NCBI GenBank assembly: GCA_947259375.1
Contig: CAMYLZ010000022.1
Span: 146,456 to 210,455, forward strand
DNA length: 64,000 nucleotides
Origin: an uncultured Parvularculaceae bacterium
GTDB lineage: Bacteria > Pseudomonadota > Alphaproteobacteria > Caulobacterales > Parvularculaceae
Direction of reading: 5' to 3'
Program-made: the position numbers and the translations under genes
Shown here: piece after piece, positions 17,403 to 25,135 of the stretch
How positions within the stretch are numbered: position 1 is the stretch's first letter
Layout of the letters: each line of letters starts with the position of its first letter
The notes under the pieces: model-generated
The model's database searches: none
The model's input: the letters and a program-made list of their open reading frames with translations, nothing else
Told to the model about the DNA's origin: nothing

Positions 17403-18533
17403 ATGTTTGGGTTAAGCATCAGGGTCTTGCGAGTCTTCGGCATCGACGTGAAGGTTGATGTGAGCTGGGCGCTCGTCGCTACATTCATTGCCTGGGCGCT
17501 GGCAGAAGGCGTCTTTCCCCAGCTCTATGAGGGCCTTAGCCCCTTCGCCTATTGGTGGATGGCGCTCGCCGCAATCATTGGCCTTGGCTTGTCAATCATC
17601 CTTCATGAACTCGCCCACTCGCTTGTCGCCAAAGCGTTCGGCCTGCCTTTAAAGAGCATAACGCTCTTTGTCTTCGGCGGCGTCGCGCAGTTGGAGGAAG
17701 AACCCGGCACGCCGCTGGCCGAATTCGCCATGGCGATCGCGGGGCCCCTGGCGAGTGTCGCCTTGGCCTTCCTGTTTGGCTGGATGGCGCAAGGCGCAGC
17801 ATCGATCGGGGCGTTATCGGCGCTTGCAAATGTATTTTTCTATCTTTCCATGATCAACTGGGTGCTGGCCGCGTTCAACATGCTTCCCGCCTTGCCGCTT
17901 GATGGCGGGCGGGTTTATCGCGCAATCGTCTGGGCGTTTACCGGCGATGTCAGCGCTGCGACACGGAGCGCGTCGCGACTGGGGGTCGCGCTCGCGACCG
18001 CCATCATCGCGCTTGGCGTCGTCTGGGCGCTGCTCGGGCAATTCGCCGCCGGTTTATGGTGGGTGCTGATCGGATTGTTTATTCGATCAGCAGCCTCCAC
18101 TGCGGTCTATCAGGAGCAAATGCAACGCCTGTTCAAAAACGCGCCGGTTCGGGATTTCATGAGCACTGAGCCTGTCAGCGTATCCCCTGAACTTACCATC
18201 AGCGCCTTCATCGAACAATACGTATACGAATACCATTTCGATATGTTTCCGGTTATGCGTGATACGGCGCTTGTGGGCGCCATTGGGCTGACGGAAGCGA
18301 AAAGCGCGCCACGCTCGAGCTGGGCGACAACCCTAGTCGGCGATGTCATGCGCCCAGTTTCCGAAGCAAACACCATCGACGCCGCCGCAGATGCGATGGA
18401 GGCGCTCTCCAAAATGCATAAAAGCCGCCTTAGCCGCCTTATCGTGACCGAAAACGGCCGCTTGGTCGGCATGATTGCATTGAAAGACCTTCTCGACCTC
18501 CTGTCACTGAAAATGGCGCTGGAAGGACGCTGA
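17403..18533 (+). CDS. Site-2 protease family (M50) intramembrane metalloprotease with C-terminal CBS pair
   Basis: 376 aa. Zinc ligands are H68-E-L-A-H72 in ILHELAHSLVAKAFG, with the third ligand D167 in LPALPLDGGRVYRA. There are about five to six transmembrane segments in the first 230 residues. The C-terminal 130 residues form two CBS motifs (VRDFMSTEPVSVSPELTIS and VGDVMRPVSEANTIDAA) that could bind adenine nucleotides. This is the SpoIVFB/CBS-type subgroup, which cleaves membrane-bound substrates. It is the first gene after a FixK box. A nucleotide-gated protease next to an AMP phosphorylase gene is a suggestive pairing. Confidence 0.9.
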   Translation: MFGLSIRVLRVFGIDVKVDVSWALVATFIAWALAEGVFPQLYEGLSPFAYWWMALAAIIGLGLSIILHELAHSLVAKAFGLPLKSITLFVFGGVAQLEEEPGTPLAEFAMAIAGPLASVALAFLFGWMAQGAASIGALSALANVFFYLSMINWVLAAFNMLPALPLDGGRVYRAIVWAFTGDVSAATRSASRLGVALATAIIALGVVWALLGQFAAGLWWVLIGLFIRSAASTAVYQEQMQRLFKNAPVRDFMSTEPVSVSPELTISAFIEQYVYEYHFDMFPVMRDTALVGAIGLTEAKSAPRSSWATTLVGDVMRPVSEANTIDAAADAMEALSKMHKSRLSRLIVTENGRLVGMIALKDLLDLLSLKMALEGR

Positions 18534-18557
18534 CTTTCGGCGCAAAATTGGTGTGAC

Positions 18558-20084
18558 ATGCTCAAGATCAGAAAAATTGCGCTTGATACGGAACCCGAAA
18601 ATACGGCGTTTCTCTCACGCCATTGCGCGGCCTATCGCGCGGAAGAGTTTCGCGCATTAAAAAAGATCGAAATCTCGGCCGCCCAAGGCCGCGAGAAACG
18701 CGGCATCCTTGCGACACTGGTGATTGCAGATGACCCAGCCATTGTCGGGCGAGAAGAACTTGGCCTTGGCGCACAAGCCTTTCGCCGGCTTGGCTTGCCC
18801 GAAGGCGCGCTTGTGCGGATCGCTCAGGCCCGCCCGCCAAAGAGCCTGGACGCCGTTCGCCGGAAAATCGCCGGAGAAGTCATGTCGCCGGGCGAGATAG
18901 ACGCGATCATCGCCGACATCGCGACACATCGTTACTCGCCAATGGAGATCGCCGCGTTCTTGATTGCTTCTGCAAGCTTTACCACGACCGGCGAAATGTT
19001 GGCGACGACCCGCGCCATGGCCAAAACCGGCGCACAATTGAAGTGGGATGCGCCGCTCGTCGTCGATAAGCACTGCATAGGCGGCATTCCCGGCAATCGA
19101 ACCTCGATGATCGTAACGCCTATTGTCGCCGCCCATGGCTTGCAAATGCCCAAAACATCGTCGCGCGCCATTACTTCGCCTAGCGGCACTGCCGATACGA
19201 TGGAAGTTCTCGCTGACGTGTCGCTTTCAATCGACAGGATGCGGGAGGTCGTACAACATGAAAACGCCTGCCTGGTCTGGGGTGGTCACGTTAATCTTTC
19301 GCCTGCGGACGATGTTCTGATAACTGTCGAAAGACCGCTTTCGATCGATACGCGCGAACAGATGGTGGCGTCCATACTTTCAAAAAAACTCGCCGCCGGT
19401 TCAACCCATATCGTTCTCGATATCCCGGTCGGCCCCACAGCGAAAGTACGTTCACAGGGTGAGGCCATTCGCTTGCGCAAATTGATGGAATTCGTTGCAA
19501 AGGAAATCGGCCTGGTCATCGATGTCGTCTTCACCAACGGCGCGCAGCCGGTCGGCCGCGGCATTGGCCCGGTACTCGAGGCGCGCGACATCATGGCTGT
19601 CCTGAAAAATGAACCCGGCGCGCCCGCCGACCTGAAGGCGCGATCAATTTTGTTGGCGGGGCATGTTCTGGATTTCGACCCCGCGCTGCGCGGCGGCGCG
19701 GGCCGCGCCAGAGCACAAGCGTTGCTCCATTCAGGCGAAGCGCTTGCCGCGATGGAGCGCATCATCGAAGCCCAGGGGCGCACAACCGGGGATCTCTTGC
19801 CGGGCGCGCTTTGTGCGGATGTTATTGCGCCGCGCACGGGCTGCGTTACTGCGCTGGATTGTTTTCGCATCGCCCGTATCGCCCGGCTCGCCGGCGCGCC
19901 GATGGATAAGGGCGCCGGTCTCGACCTCTTCAAAAAGATTGGCGACCACGCTGAAAAAGGCGAGCCGCTTTACCGCATCCATTCCTGTTTCAAATCTGAT
20001 TTCGAGTTCGCCAAATCAATGGCGATGGAAAGTGCCGGCGTGTCACTGGATGATGCGCCAGTAAGGGAGAGTCTACGCAAATGA
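18558..20084 (+). CDS. Thymidine phosphorylase family protein, probable AMP phosphorylase type
   Basis: 508 aa. The core motif KHCIGGIPGNRTSMI and the following KTSSRAITSPSGTADT are the phosphate and nucleoside sites of the type-2 thymidine phosphorylase/AMP phosphorylase family. Classical DeoA is about 440 aa. The extra 80-residue N-terminal domain and the total length match archaeal AMP phosphorylases, which make ribose-1,5-bisphosphate plus base from NMP. Bacterial members are often labelled putative thymidine phosphorylase. It overlaps the PRPP synthetase gene by 4 bp (ATGA), which supports a phosphoribosyl salvage role. Thymidine activity cannot be excluded. Confidence 0.88.
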   Translation: MLKIRKIALDTEPENTAFLSRHCAAYRAEEFRALKKIEISAAQGREKRGILATLVIADDPAIVGREELGLGAQAFRRLGLPEGALVRIAQARPPKSLDAVRRKIAGEVMSPGEIDAIIADIATHRYSPMEIAAFLIASASFTTTGEMLATTRAMAKTGAQLKWDAPLVVDKHCIGGIPGNRTSMIVTPIVAAHGLQMPKTSSRAITSPSGTADTMEVLADVSLSIDRMREVVQHENACLVWGGHVNLSPADDVLITVERPLSIDTREQMVASILSKKLAAGSTHIVLDIPVGPTAKVRSQGEAIRLRKLMEFVAKEIGLVIDVVFTNGAQPVGRGIGPVLEARDIMAVLKNEPGAPADLKARSILLAGHVLDFDPALRGGAGRARAQALLHSGEALAAMERIIEAQGRTTGDLLPGALCADVIAPRTGCVTALDCFRIARIARLAGAPMDKGAGLDLFKKIGDHAEKGEPLYRIHSCFKSDFEFAKSMAMESAGVSLDDAPVRESLRK

Positions 20085-20974
20085 AGAACGTCATGATCGC
20101 AGCAATGCCTGGCGACGCCGCACCGGCGCGGCGCTTGGCGAGTGCGAGCGGCGCGACTTGCGTGACCATCGATATTCATCACTTCCCAGACGACGAAAGC
20201 CGTGTGCGGGCGCCGGCGGCGGCGAAAACGACAATCCTTTACTGTACGCTCGACCACCCGAACGCAAAACTTGTGGAACTGGCGCTCGCGGCTTCAGCGT
20301 TGCGCGATCTGGGCGCCGAACGCTTAATTCTGGTCGCGCCTTATATGTGCTATATGCGACAGGATGCGGCCTTCGCGTCCGGAGAAGCCGTATCTCAACG
20401 CGTAATCGCAAAATTGCTGGCGGCCTTCTTTGACCGCATCGTAACCTTGGAACCGCATCTGCACAGGGTGCGATCATTAACCGAGATCTTTCCGGATACG
20501 GAAATACTTAACCTTTCCGCTGCGCCGCTGCTGGCGCGCCTGATCAAGTCGGATGGCGACGCAACCGGCGCGTTTATTGTCGGCCCCGACCGCGAATCCA
20601 AAAACTGGGCGAAAGCCGTGGCGGACGAAGTCGGCGCGCCATATGCCGTGTTGGAAAAGACGCGCAGCGCCGACCGCATTGTCTCCGTAAAAATGAATGG
20701 TGACCGGAGAATAAATGCCGCGCGTGTCTATCTGGTCGATGATGTCGCCTCCACCGGTGAAACATTGGCCGCCGCCGCCCGCCTTTTGCATGCGAATGGT
20801 GCTAAAACGATCGAGGCGGTGATCGTTCATGCTCTCTTTGACGCCGGCGCCCTGGCCCGTATGCGCCGCACCGGCATCGCACGCATTCGGTCGACGGACA
20901 GCGTGCCGCACACTACCAATGCCGTTGAAATAGCGCCGTGGCTGGCTTCAGCATTGTCGGAGGAGTTTGCTTGA
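20081..20974 (+). CDS. prs: Ribose-phosphate diphosphokinase (PRPP synthetase), short form
   Basis: 297 aa, shorter than the usual 310-320. The PRPP-binding loop VYLVDDVASTGETL is intact, as are the N-terminal FPDDESRVR and MCYMRQDAAFASGEAVS (ATP-binding flexible region). It makes PRPP from ribose-5-phosphate and ATP. It is coupled to the phosphorylase gene by ATGA and to the nuclease gene by TGATG. It is unlikely to be the housekeeping Prs, since it is embedded in a stress-type operon. Its regulation by ADP or Pi cannot be judged from sequence. Confidence 0.88.
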   Translation: MKNVMIAAMPGDAAPARRLASASGATCVTIDIHHFPDDESRVRAPAAAKTTILYCTLDHPNAKLVELALAASALRDLGAERLILVAPYMCYMRQDAAFASGEAVSQRVIAKLLAAFFDRIVTLEPHLHRVRSLTEIFPDTEILNLSAAPLLARLIKSDGDATGAFIVGPDRESKNWAKAVADEVGAPYAVLEKTRSADRIVSVKMNGDRRINAARVYLVDDVASTGETLAAAARLLHANGAKTIEAVIVHALFDAGALARMRRTGIARIRSTDSVPHTTNAVEIAPWLASALSEEFA

Positions 20975-22566
20975 TGGGTATACGAATGCAATTTTGTGGC
21001 GCGGCGGGAACCGTCACCGGTTCCTGCTATTGGATCGAACATGATCGCGGCGCGTTTCTGGTCGATTGCGGAATGTTCCAGGGCTCCAAAACCCTGAAAG
21101 AGCTGAACTACGGTGAGTTTCCGTTTCGACCGACGGCGCTGGATTTCGTCCTGCTAACCCACGCGCATATCGATCACAGCGGGCTTTTGCCCAAACTCAT
21201 GCGCGCCGGGTTTCGCGGCAAGGTGTACGCAACGCATGGCACGAAGGATTTGCTCGCCTTCATGCTTCCCGACAGCGGCTATATTCAGGAAACCGAGGTC
21301 ACATTTCTCAACAGGCGCAACAGGCAACGTGGATTGGATCCGGTAACCCCCATCTATACCAGCGAGGACGGTGAGGCAGCCGCCAAGCAGATCAAGCCGA
21401 TCGACTATCAAACCTGGTTTGAGCCCGGCCCTAGCGTGCGTGCGCGTTTCTGGAATGCCGGCCATATTCTCGGATCCGCATCGATCGAACTCGAATTGCA
21501 GACAGGGGACAACGAGAAACGAGCATTGCGGCTTCTTTTTTCAGGCGATATCGGGCCGGACCACAAGCTGTTTCATCCGGACCCGGAAGCGCCCAATCAT
21601 CTCGATTATGTCATATGCGAAGCGACATATGGCGCGCGCCGCCGCGAGCCGTTGCCGCCGAATGATCGCCGCAAGGCGCTGGCGAAAGTCGTCGCAAAAT
21701 CATTCAGCCGCGGAGGCGTTCTCGTCATGCCCGCCTTCAGCGTCGAGCGGACGCAAGAATTATTGGCGGACCTTAGCGTGCTGATGTCCGACGGCGCGAT
21801 CAAGGACCGTTTGTTGTTTCTCGACTCTCCGCTAGCGATCAAGGCGACCGAGACATTCGCCGCGCATGCCGGAAATCTCGAAGATGTCAGCGATGGCGGC
21901 GCGCTTTTCAGGCACGCCTCGTTTCACTTCACTCGAACGGTCGAGGAAAGCAAGGCGATCAATAATTACGAAAACGGCGTTATCATTATCGCAGCGAGCG
22001 GTATGTGCGAAGCAGGACGCATCCGCCATCACTTGAAACATCGTTTGTGGGACGAGAAAAACACTATCTTGCTTACCGGCTATCAGGCGCCGGGAACTCT
22101 CGGCGCTTTGCTGGAGGCAGGCAAGAAAGCTGTTCGTATTCAGGGTGAAGACATAAAAGTAAACGCTGCCATCGAGACGATCGACATATACTCCGGCCAT
22201 GTCGACGCCGATGGTCTCGTCGAATGGGTAACGGCGCGCCAACCAATTACGCGCGCGGTTTTTCTCACCCATGGCGAAGAAGAAGGTCTTGCTGCGCTCC
22301 GCGAGCGCCTCACGAGCGGCCCGCTTGAACCGTCGCGAGTCATTATACCGCGCCTCGATGACAAGTTCGACCTCGTAAGCGGCGTCATGGATAGGCCGGC
22401 AGAACCGCAACGCCTTCCCCCAGAGGCTGTCTCAGCGCCGGATTGGCACAATGACCTGGCGCAGCTATCCCTCGACATGCGCAGCACCCTGAACGAGGCG
22501 GCCGACGAACGCGCCAGAAAAATCATTCTTCGGCGCATCCGGCGGGCCTTGGAGAATGATGCGTAA
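20974..22566 (+). CDS. MBL-fold/beta-CASP RNA-processing exonuclease family protein
   Basis: 530 aa from the ATG at 20974 (TGATG overlap, GGAGGAG 8 nt upstream). Zinc-site motif HAHIDHSGLLPKL, then the His of NAGHILGSASIEL, the Asp of LFSGDIG and CEATYG identify the metallo-beta-lactamase core. The beta-CASP insert and C-terminal RMMBL segment (IDIYSGHVDADGL, AVFLTHGEEEG) are present. Relatives are RNA endo/5'-exonucleases of the CPSF73/Ysh1 type. Tight coupling to NMP phosphorylase and PRPP synthetase suggests it feeds RNA fragments into salvage; this is inference. Confidence 0.9.
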   Translation: MGIRMQFCGAAGTVTGSCYWIEHDRGAFLVDCGMFQGSKTLKELNYGEFPFRPTALDFVLLTHAHIDHSGLLPKLMRAGFRGKVYATHGTKDLLAFMLPDSGYIQETEVTFLNRRNRQRGLDPVTPIYTSEDGEAAAKQIKPIDYQTWFEPGPSVRARFWNAGHILGSASIELELQTGDNEKRALRLLFSGDIGPDHKLFHPDPEAPNHLDYVICEATYGARRREPLPPNDRRKALAKVVAKSFSRGGVLVMPAFSVERTQELLADLSVLMSDGAIKDRLLFLDSPLAIKATETFAAHAGNLEDVSDGGALFRHASFHFTRTVEESKAINNYENGVIIIAASGMCEAGRIRHHLKHRLWDEKNTILLTGYQAPGTLGALLEAGKKAVRIQGEDIKVNAAIETIDIYSGHVDADGLVEWVTARQPITRAVFLTHGEEEGLAALRERLTSGPLEPSRVIIPRLDDKFDLVSGVMDRPAEPQRLPPEAVSAPDWHNDLAQLSLDMRSTLNEAADERARKIILRRIRRALENDA

Positions 22567-22605
22567 ACGCGCGGGACGCCTTTGATCTTGGCGCTTTTCC
22601 GGCGG

Positions 22606-22648
22606 TTGATTTCGATCAATATGAAAAATTGGAGCCTTGCCCTATCAT
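22606..22648 (+). promoter_or_regulatory. Perfect FNR/FixK box and -10 element before a universal stress gene
   Basis: TTGAT-TTCG-ATCAA (22606-22619) is a perfect FNR/Anr/FixK consensus. TATCAT (22643-22648) follows 23 bp later, giving class II activation geometry, and the universal stress protein ATG is at 22671 with GAGAGGAG before it. This is the best regulatory match in the window. Confidence 0.82.
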
Positions 22649-22670
22649 CTCAACAGAGAGGAGCATTCCC

Positions 22671-23540
22671 ATGGAATTCAAAAGCATTCTGGCGCCGTTT
22701 GTGGATGAGCAATCCGCGAAAATCGGCTTCGATGCGGCTGCGATTATGGCAAAAAGGGATAAAGCCCACATTTCATGTGTTCACATTCGCCAACGGCCCA
22801 TTCCGGCGACAACCGTGATCTACCCGCTCGGCGGCGTTTATACGGAGTTTACGGAGAATTTTCAGGAAACCGAAAACAAACTGGCGGCAGATCTCAAACA
22901 ATTGTTCCGTGATTTGTGTACCGATAATAAAATCAGCATTACCGCGCCAAATGATTATGAAAAGAGCCAAGGGATCACCGCCTCCTGGCGCGACGAGGAA
23001 GGGGACTTGCTCTCGGCCGTTACGCAACGCGGCGCAGCTTGCGATCTGTCAATCGTCGCCGCGATTGGCGAGAGCGCCTCGCCTCAGGCGAAGCTGGTGG
23101 CTGAGGAATTACTTTTTCAGTCGGGCCGGCCGGTGTTGCTGTGTCCCCCGGCGGGTCTTGGCGCCGAGCCGCAAAGAATCGTCGTCGCCTGGAATGGTCG
23201 GGCCGAAGCGGCGCGCGCCGTCGCCAGCGCGCTCGGGCTGCTAAAAGCCGCCGAGAGCGTCAAGGTGCTGACGGTCCGCAAAGCCGAGGCGCCGACTATC
23301 AATACCGATCAGATTACCGCCAATTTGCGCCTTCATGATGTTGAGGCCAGCCAGACGGAAATTGAACTTGCCGACGACGAAAACGAGACGGAAAGGCTTG
23401 ATGAGGAAATTGGCGAGTTCAACGCAGACCTTCTAGTTATGGGCGCGTATTCTCACAGTAGATGGCGCGAAGCCATCCTCGGCGGTTTCACGCGGCATAT
23501 TTTGAGACAATCGCCGATCGCCGTGTTTCTGTCCCAATAG
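22671..23540 (+). CDS. Universal stress protein, tandem UspA domains (first copy)
   Basis: 289 aa from the ATG at 22671. The first half begins FKSILAPFVDEQSAKIG. The second half contains IVVAWNGRAEAARAVASAL and the ATP-binding-type G-x2-G-x9-G pattern is degenerate (MGAYSHSRWREAILGGFTRH). Paralogous to the protein at 34275-35150, with nearly identical C-terminal motifs. In other bacteria, UspA proteins under FNR/Anr control aid survival without oxygen. A FixK box lies directly upstream. Confidence 0.9.
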   Translation: MEFKSILAPFVDEQSAKIGFDAAAIMAKRDKAHISCVHIRQRPIPATTVIYPLGGVYTEFTENFQETENKLAADLKQLFRDLCTDNKISITAPNDYEKSQGITASWRDEEGDLLSAVTQRGAACDLSIVAAIGESASPQAKLVAEELLFQSGRPVLLCPPAGLGAEPQRIVVAWNGRAEAARAVASALGLLKAAESVKVLTVRKAEAPTINTDQITANLRLHDVEASQTEIELADDENETERLDEEIGEFNADLLVMGAYSHSRWREAILGGFTRHILRQSPIAVFLSQ

Positions 23541-24076
23541 GCATTTTTGTCAGGGCGCCGCTGCAACGCCCCCTCGCCGCACAAGCGCGTGAGTAATCCA
23601 TTAGCGCGGTTCGTTCCGTCCGCGTTACTAAACCTAAGCCCGGCCGGGCGGGCATCCGAAAGCACAACGCCAAATATCACTTTCTGAGCCGCTCTGCTTG
23701 CCGCCGTCGAGGCAGTTTAGATTTCCAATTGATAAGCCCTGCGGGACGATCGCTGCGGCATGCAATCTCCCCCTGCTGCAATCACGCGTCCGCCGCCGCA
23801 GGGCTTTGCTATAGTGGCCCACTTTCGGAAACCGGCGCCAACCGGCGCCGCGCCCAGGGGCGGCCGGGCGCGTCTCCAAACTGTGACGCCACCACAGCCA
23901 TAAAACTCTATCGCATTTGCGCAGTGCGATATTTGATCCCAGTCAATCCGGCTCACGAAGGTCCGTGCTTTGCTGCGTATTTCGCAAGGCTGCGAATGCC
24001 GTATGGTGCGCGTTCACGAAAAATCCTTCTGCAATCGACAGTTGGGAATTGTTTGAATTCCAGTCGGATTTTGCGC
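23541..24076. other. 536-bp region without a recognised gene
   Basis: Both flanking genes point into this region (the universal stress gene on plus, the flippase gene on minus). It holds a FixK-type box at 23933-23946, an 11-bp inverted repeat (AAGCCCTGCGG at 23734-23744 with CCGCAGGGCTT at 23796-23806), and the palindrome GCCCGGCCGGGC at 23638-23649. Frames of 60-80 codons exist on both strands, but none shows a family motif or a convincing start. A small RNA read on the minus strand is possible. Confidence 0.5.
23905..23946 (-). promoter_or_regulatory. Orphan FixK/FNR-type box with a minus-strand -10 element
   Basis: TTGAT-CCCA-GTCAA lies at 23933-23946. Read on the minus strand, TAGAGT (23910-23905) follows after 22 bp, the same class II spacing as the other boxes. 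The plus direction has no comparable -10. No recognised gene starts downstream, so the transcript, beginning near 23898, is unassigned. Confidence 0.5.
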
Positions 24077-25135
24077 TTATTCGTCTGCGCGCTCATGCGG
24101 CGGCAACGGCGCCGCCGCTGACTTAATGCGCAGCATCTCTTTTTGAATAATGAAGAACCCCGGCGCCAGCGGCAGCCACAGCGACAATCCTCGATATACC
24201 AGCGTTGCGGTCAGGGCATTTTCGACGGATACGCCGAACACCGTCATGCTGGCGATCATGCCCGCCTCAAATGTGCCAAGCCCCATAGGGATAGGGCCGA
24301 CCGTCGCCGCGACCGAACCGATAACAACGCCAACAAAGCAAATGCCATAGCCGGCGGGGGCGCCAATTGCGAGAAAAACAAAATACAAGGTCACGGCGTC
24401 TACCATCCGCACCATAAACTGAACGACAGCCGCCTCGAAAAACAGTCGTCGTTCATTGGCGATCCCCTGCAACGCTTCGCCAAGGAACGTGCTTGCTCTG
24501 GCCGCCCAACGTGTTTTCCGAAGCCAGGCCGGCGTGCGTTCCGGCCTGAAGACAAAAACAACGAATCCGAGCATCGCAAGCGAAAGGATGATTGCTGAAA
24601 AGGCGGCAATGCTTCTTGCCAGCGCCGGCGGCGCACCATTTGCCGAAGCCAGCGCAAACAGGCTGATCATCGTTGCGGCGAGAAAAGCCGTGAAGAACGA
24701 AGCCGTTGCGAAAACGAATACGGAAAATGCGTCCTTTTGCGCAACACCGCGCTGCCCAAGCGCGTGCAGAAAGAAAACCGCGCCGGAAACGCCGCCAGAG
24801 GGTAGCGCCTGATCTGCGAACAATTTTGCAATCGATAATGGATAAAGACTGAAGAATGGCAGGGGCGCAGCGGCCCGCGCAAGAACCCGGCGCCAGACAT
24901 GCGCGACCAGCCCGTAAGTCCCTAATTGCGCCAATCCAGCCGCCAGAAACCAGCGGGGGTTGAGTTGCATCGCCTGTTCCGCAAATTCACCTATTTCGCC
25001 AAGATTGACCGCAAGCATGATAACGGCGGACAGCGCAATCACGCCCACAAGAGCAAACGCCAAGCGCCGCCGGGACGATTTTGCACGGACCGGCAAGGGC
25101 GCCGCCAATTCGCTTTTTCTACCTTGTTCAACCAT
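24077..25135 (-). CDS. Flippase-like integral membrane protein (lysylphosphatidylglycerol synthase TM family)
   Basis: 352 aa. Start taken at the ATG 25135; the gene overlaps the end of the P-type ATPase gene by 8 bp. It has about eight transmembrane segments, e.g. LAFALVGVIALSAVIMLAV, FFTAFLAATMISLFALA and IILSLAMLGFVVFVF. The motifs LPSGGVSGAVFFLHALGQRG and GPIPMGLGTFEAGMI are characteristic of the UPF0104/LPG_synthase_TM family (YbhN-like). No aminoacyl-transferase domain is attached, so it is probably a lipid flippase-type protein. Last gene of the cytochrome/ATPase/flippase operon. Confidence 0.82.
   Translation of the reverse strand: MVEQGRKSELAAPLPVRAKSSRRRLAFALVGVIALSAVIMLAVNLGEIGEFAEQAMQLNPRWFLAAGLAQLGTYGLVAHVWRRVLARAAAPLPFFSLYPLSIAKLFADQALPSGGVSGAVFFLHALGQRGVAQKDAFSVFVFATASFFTAFLAATMISLFALASANGAPPALARSIAAFSAIILSLAMLGFVVFVFRPERTPAWLRKTRWAARASTFLGEALQGIANERRLFFEAAVVQFMVRMVDAVTLYFVFLAIGAPAGYGICFVGVVIGSVAATVGPIPMGLGTFEAGMIASMTVFGVSVENALTATLVYRGLSLWLPLAPGFFIIQKEMLRIKSAAAPLPPHERADE

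Noticed and set aside
23638..23649. GCCCGGCCGGGC as a terminator for the universal stress gene
   Set aside because: No T-run follows on either strand, so it is left as a GC palindrome without a call.
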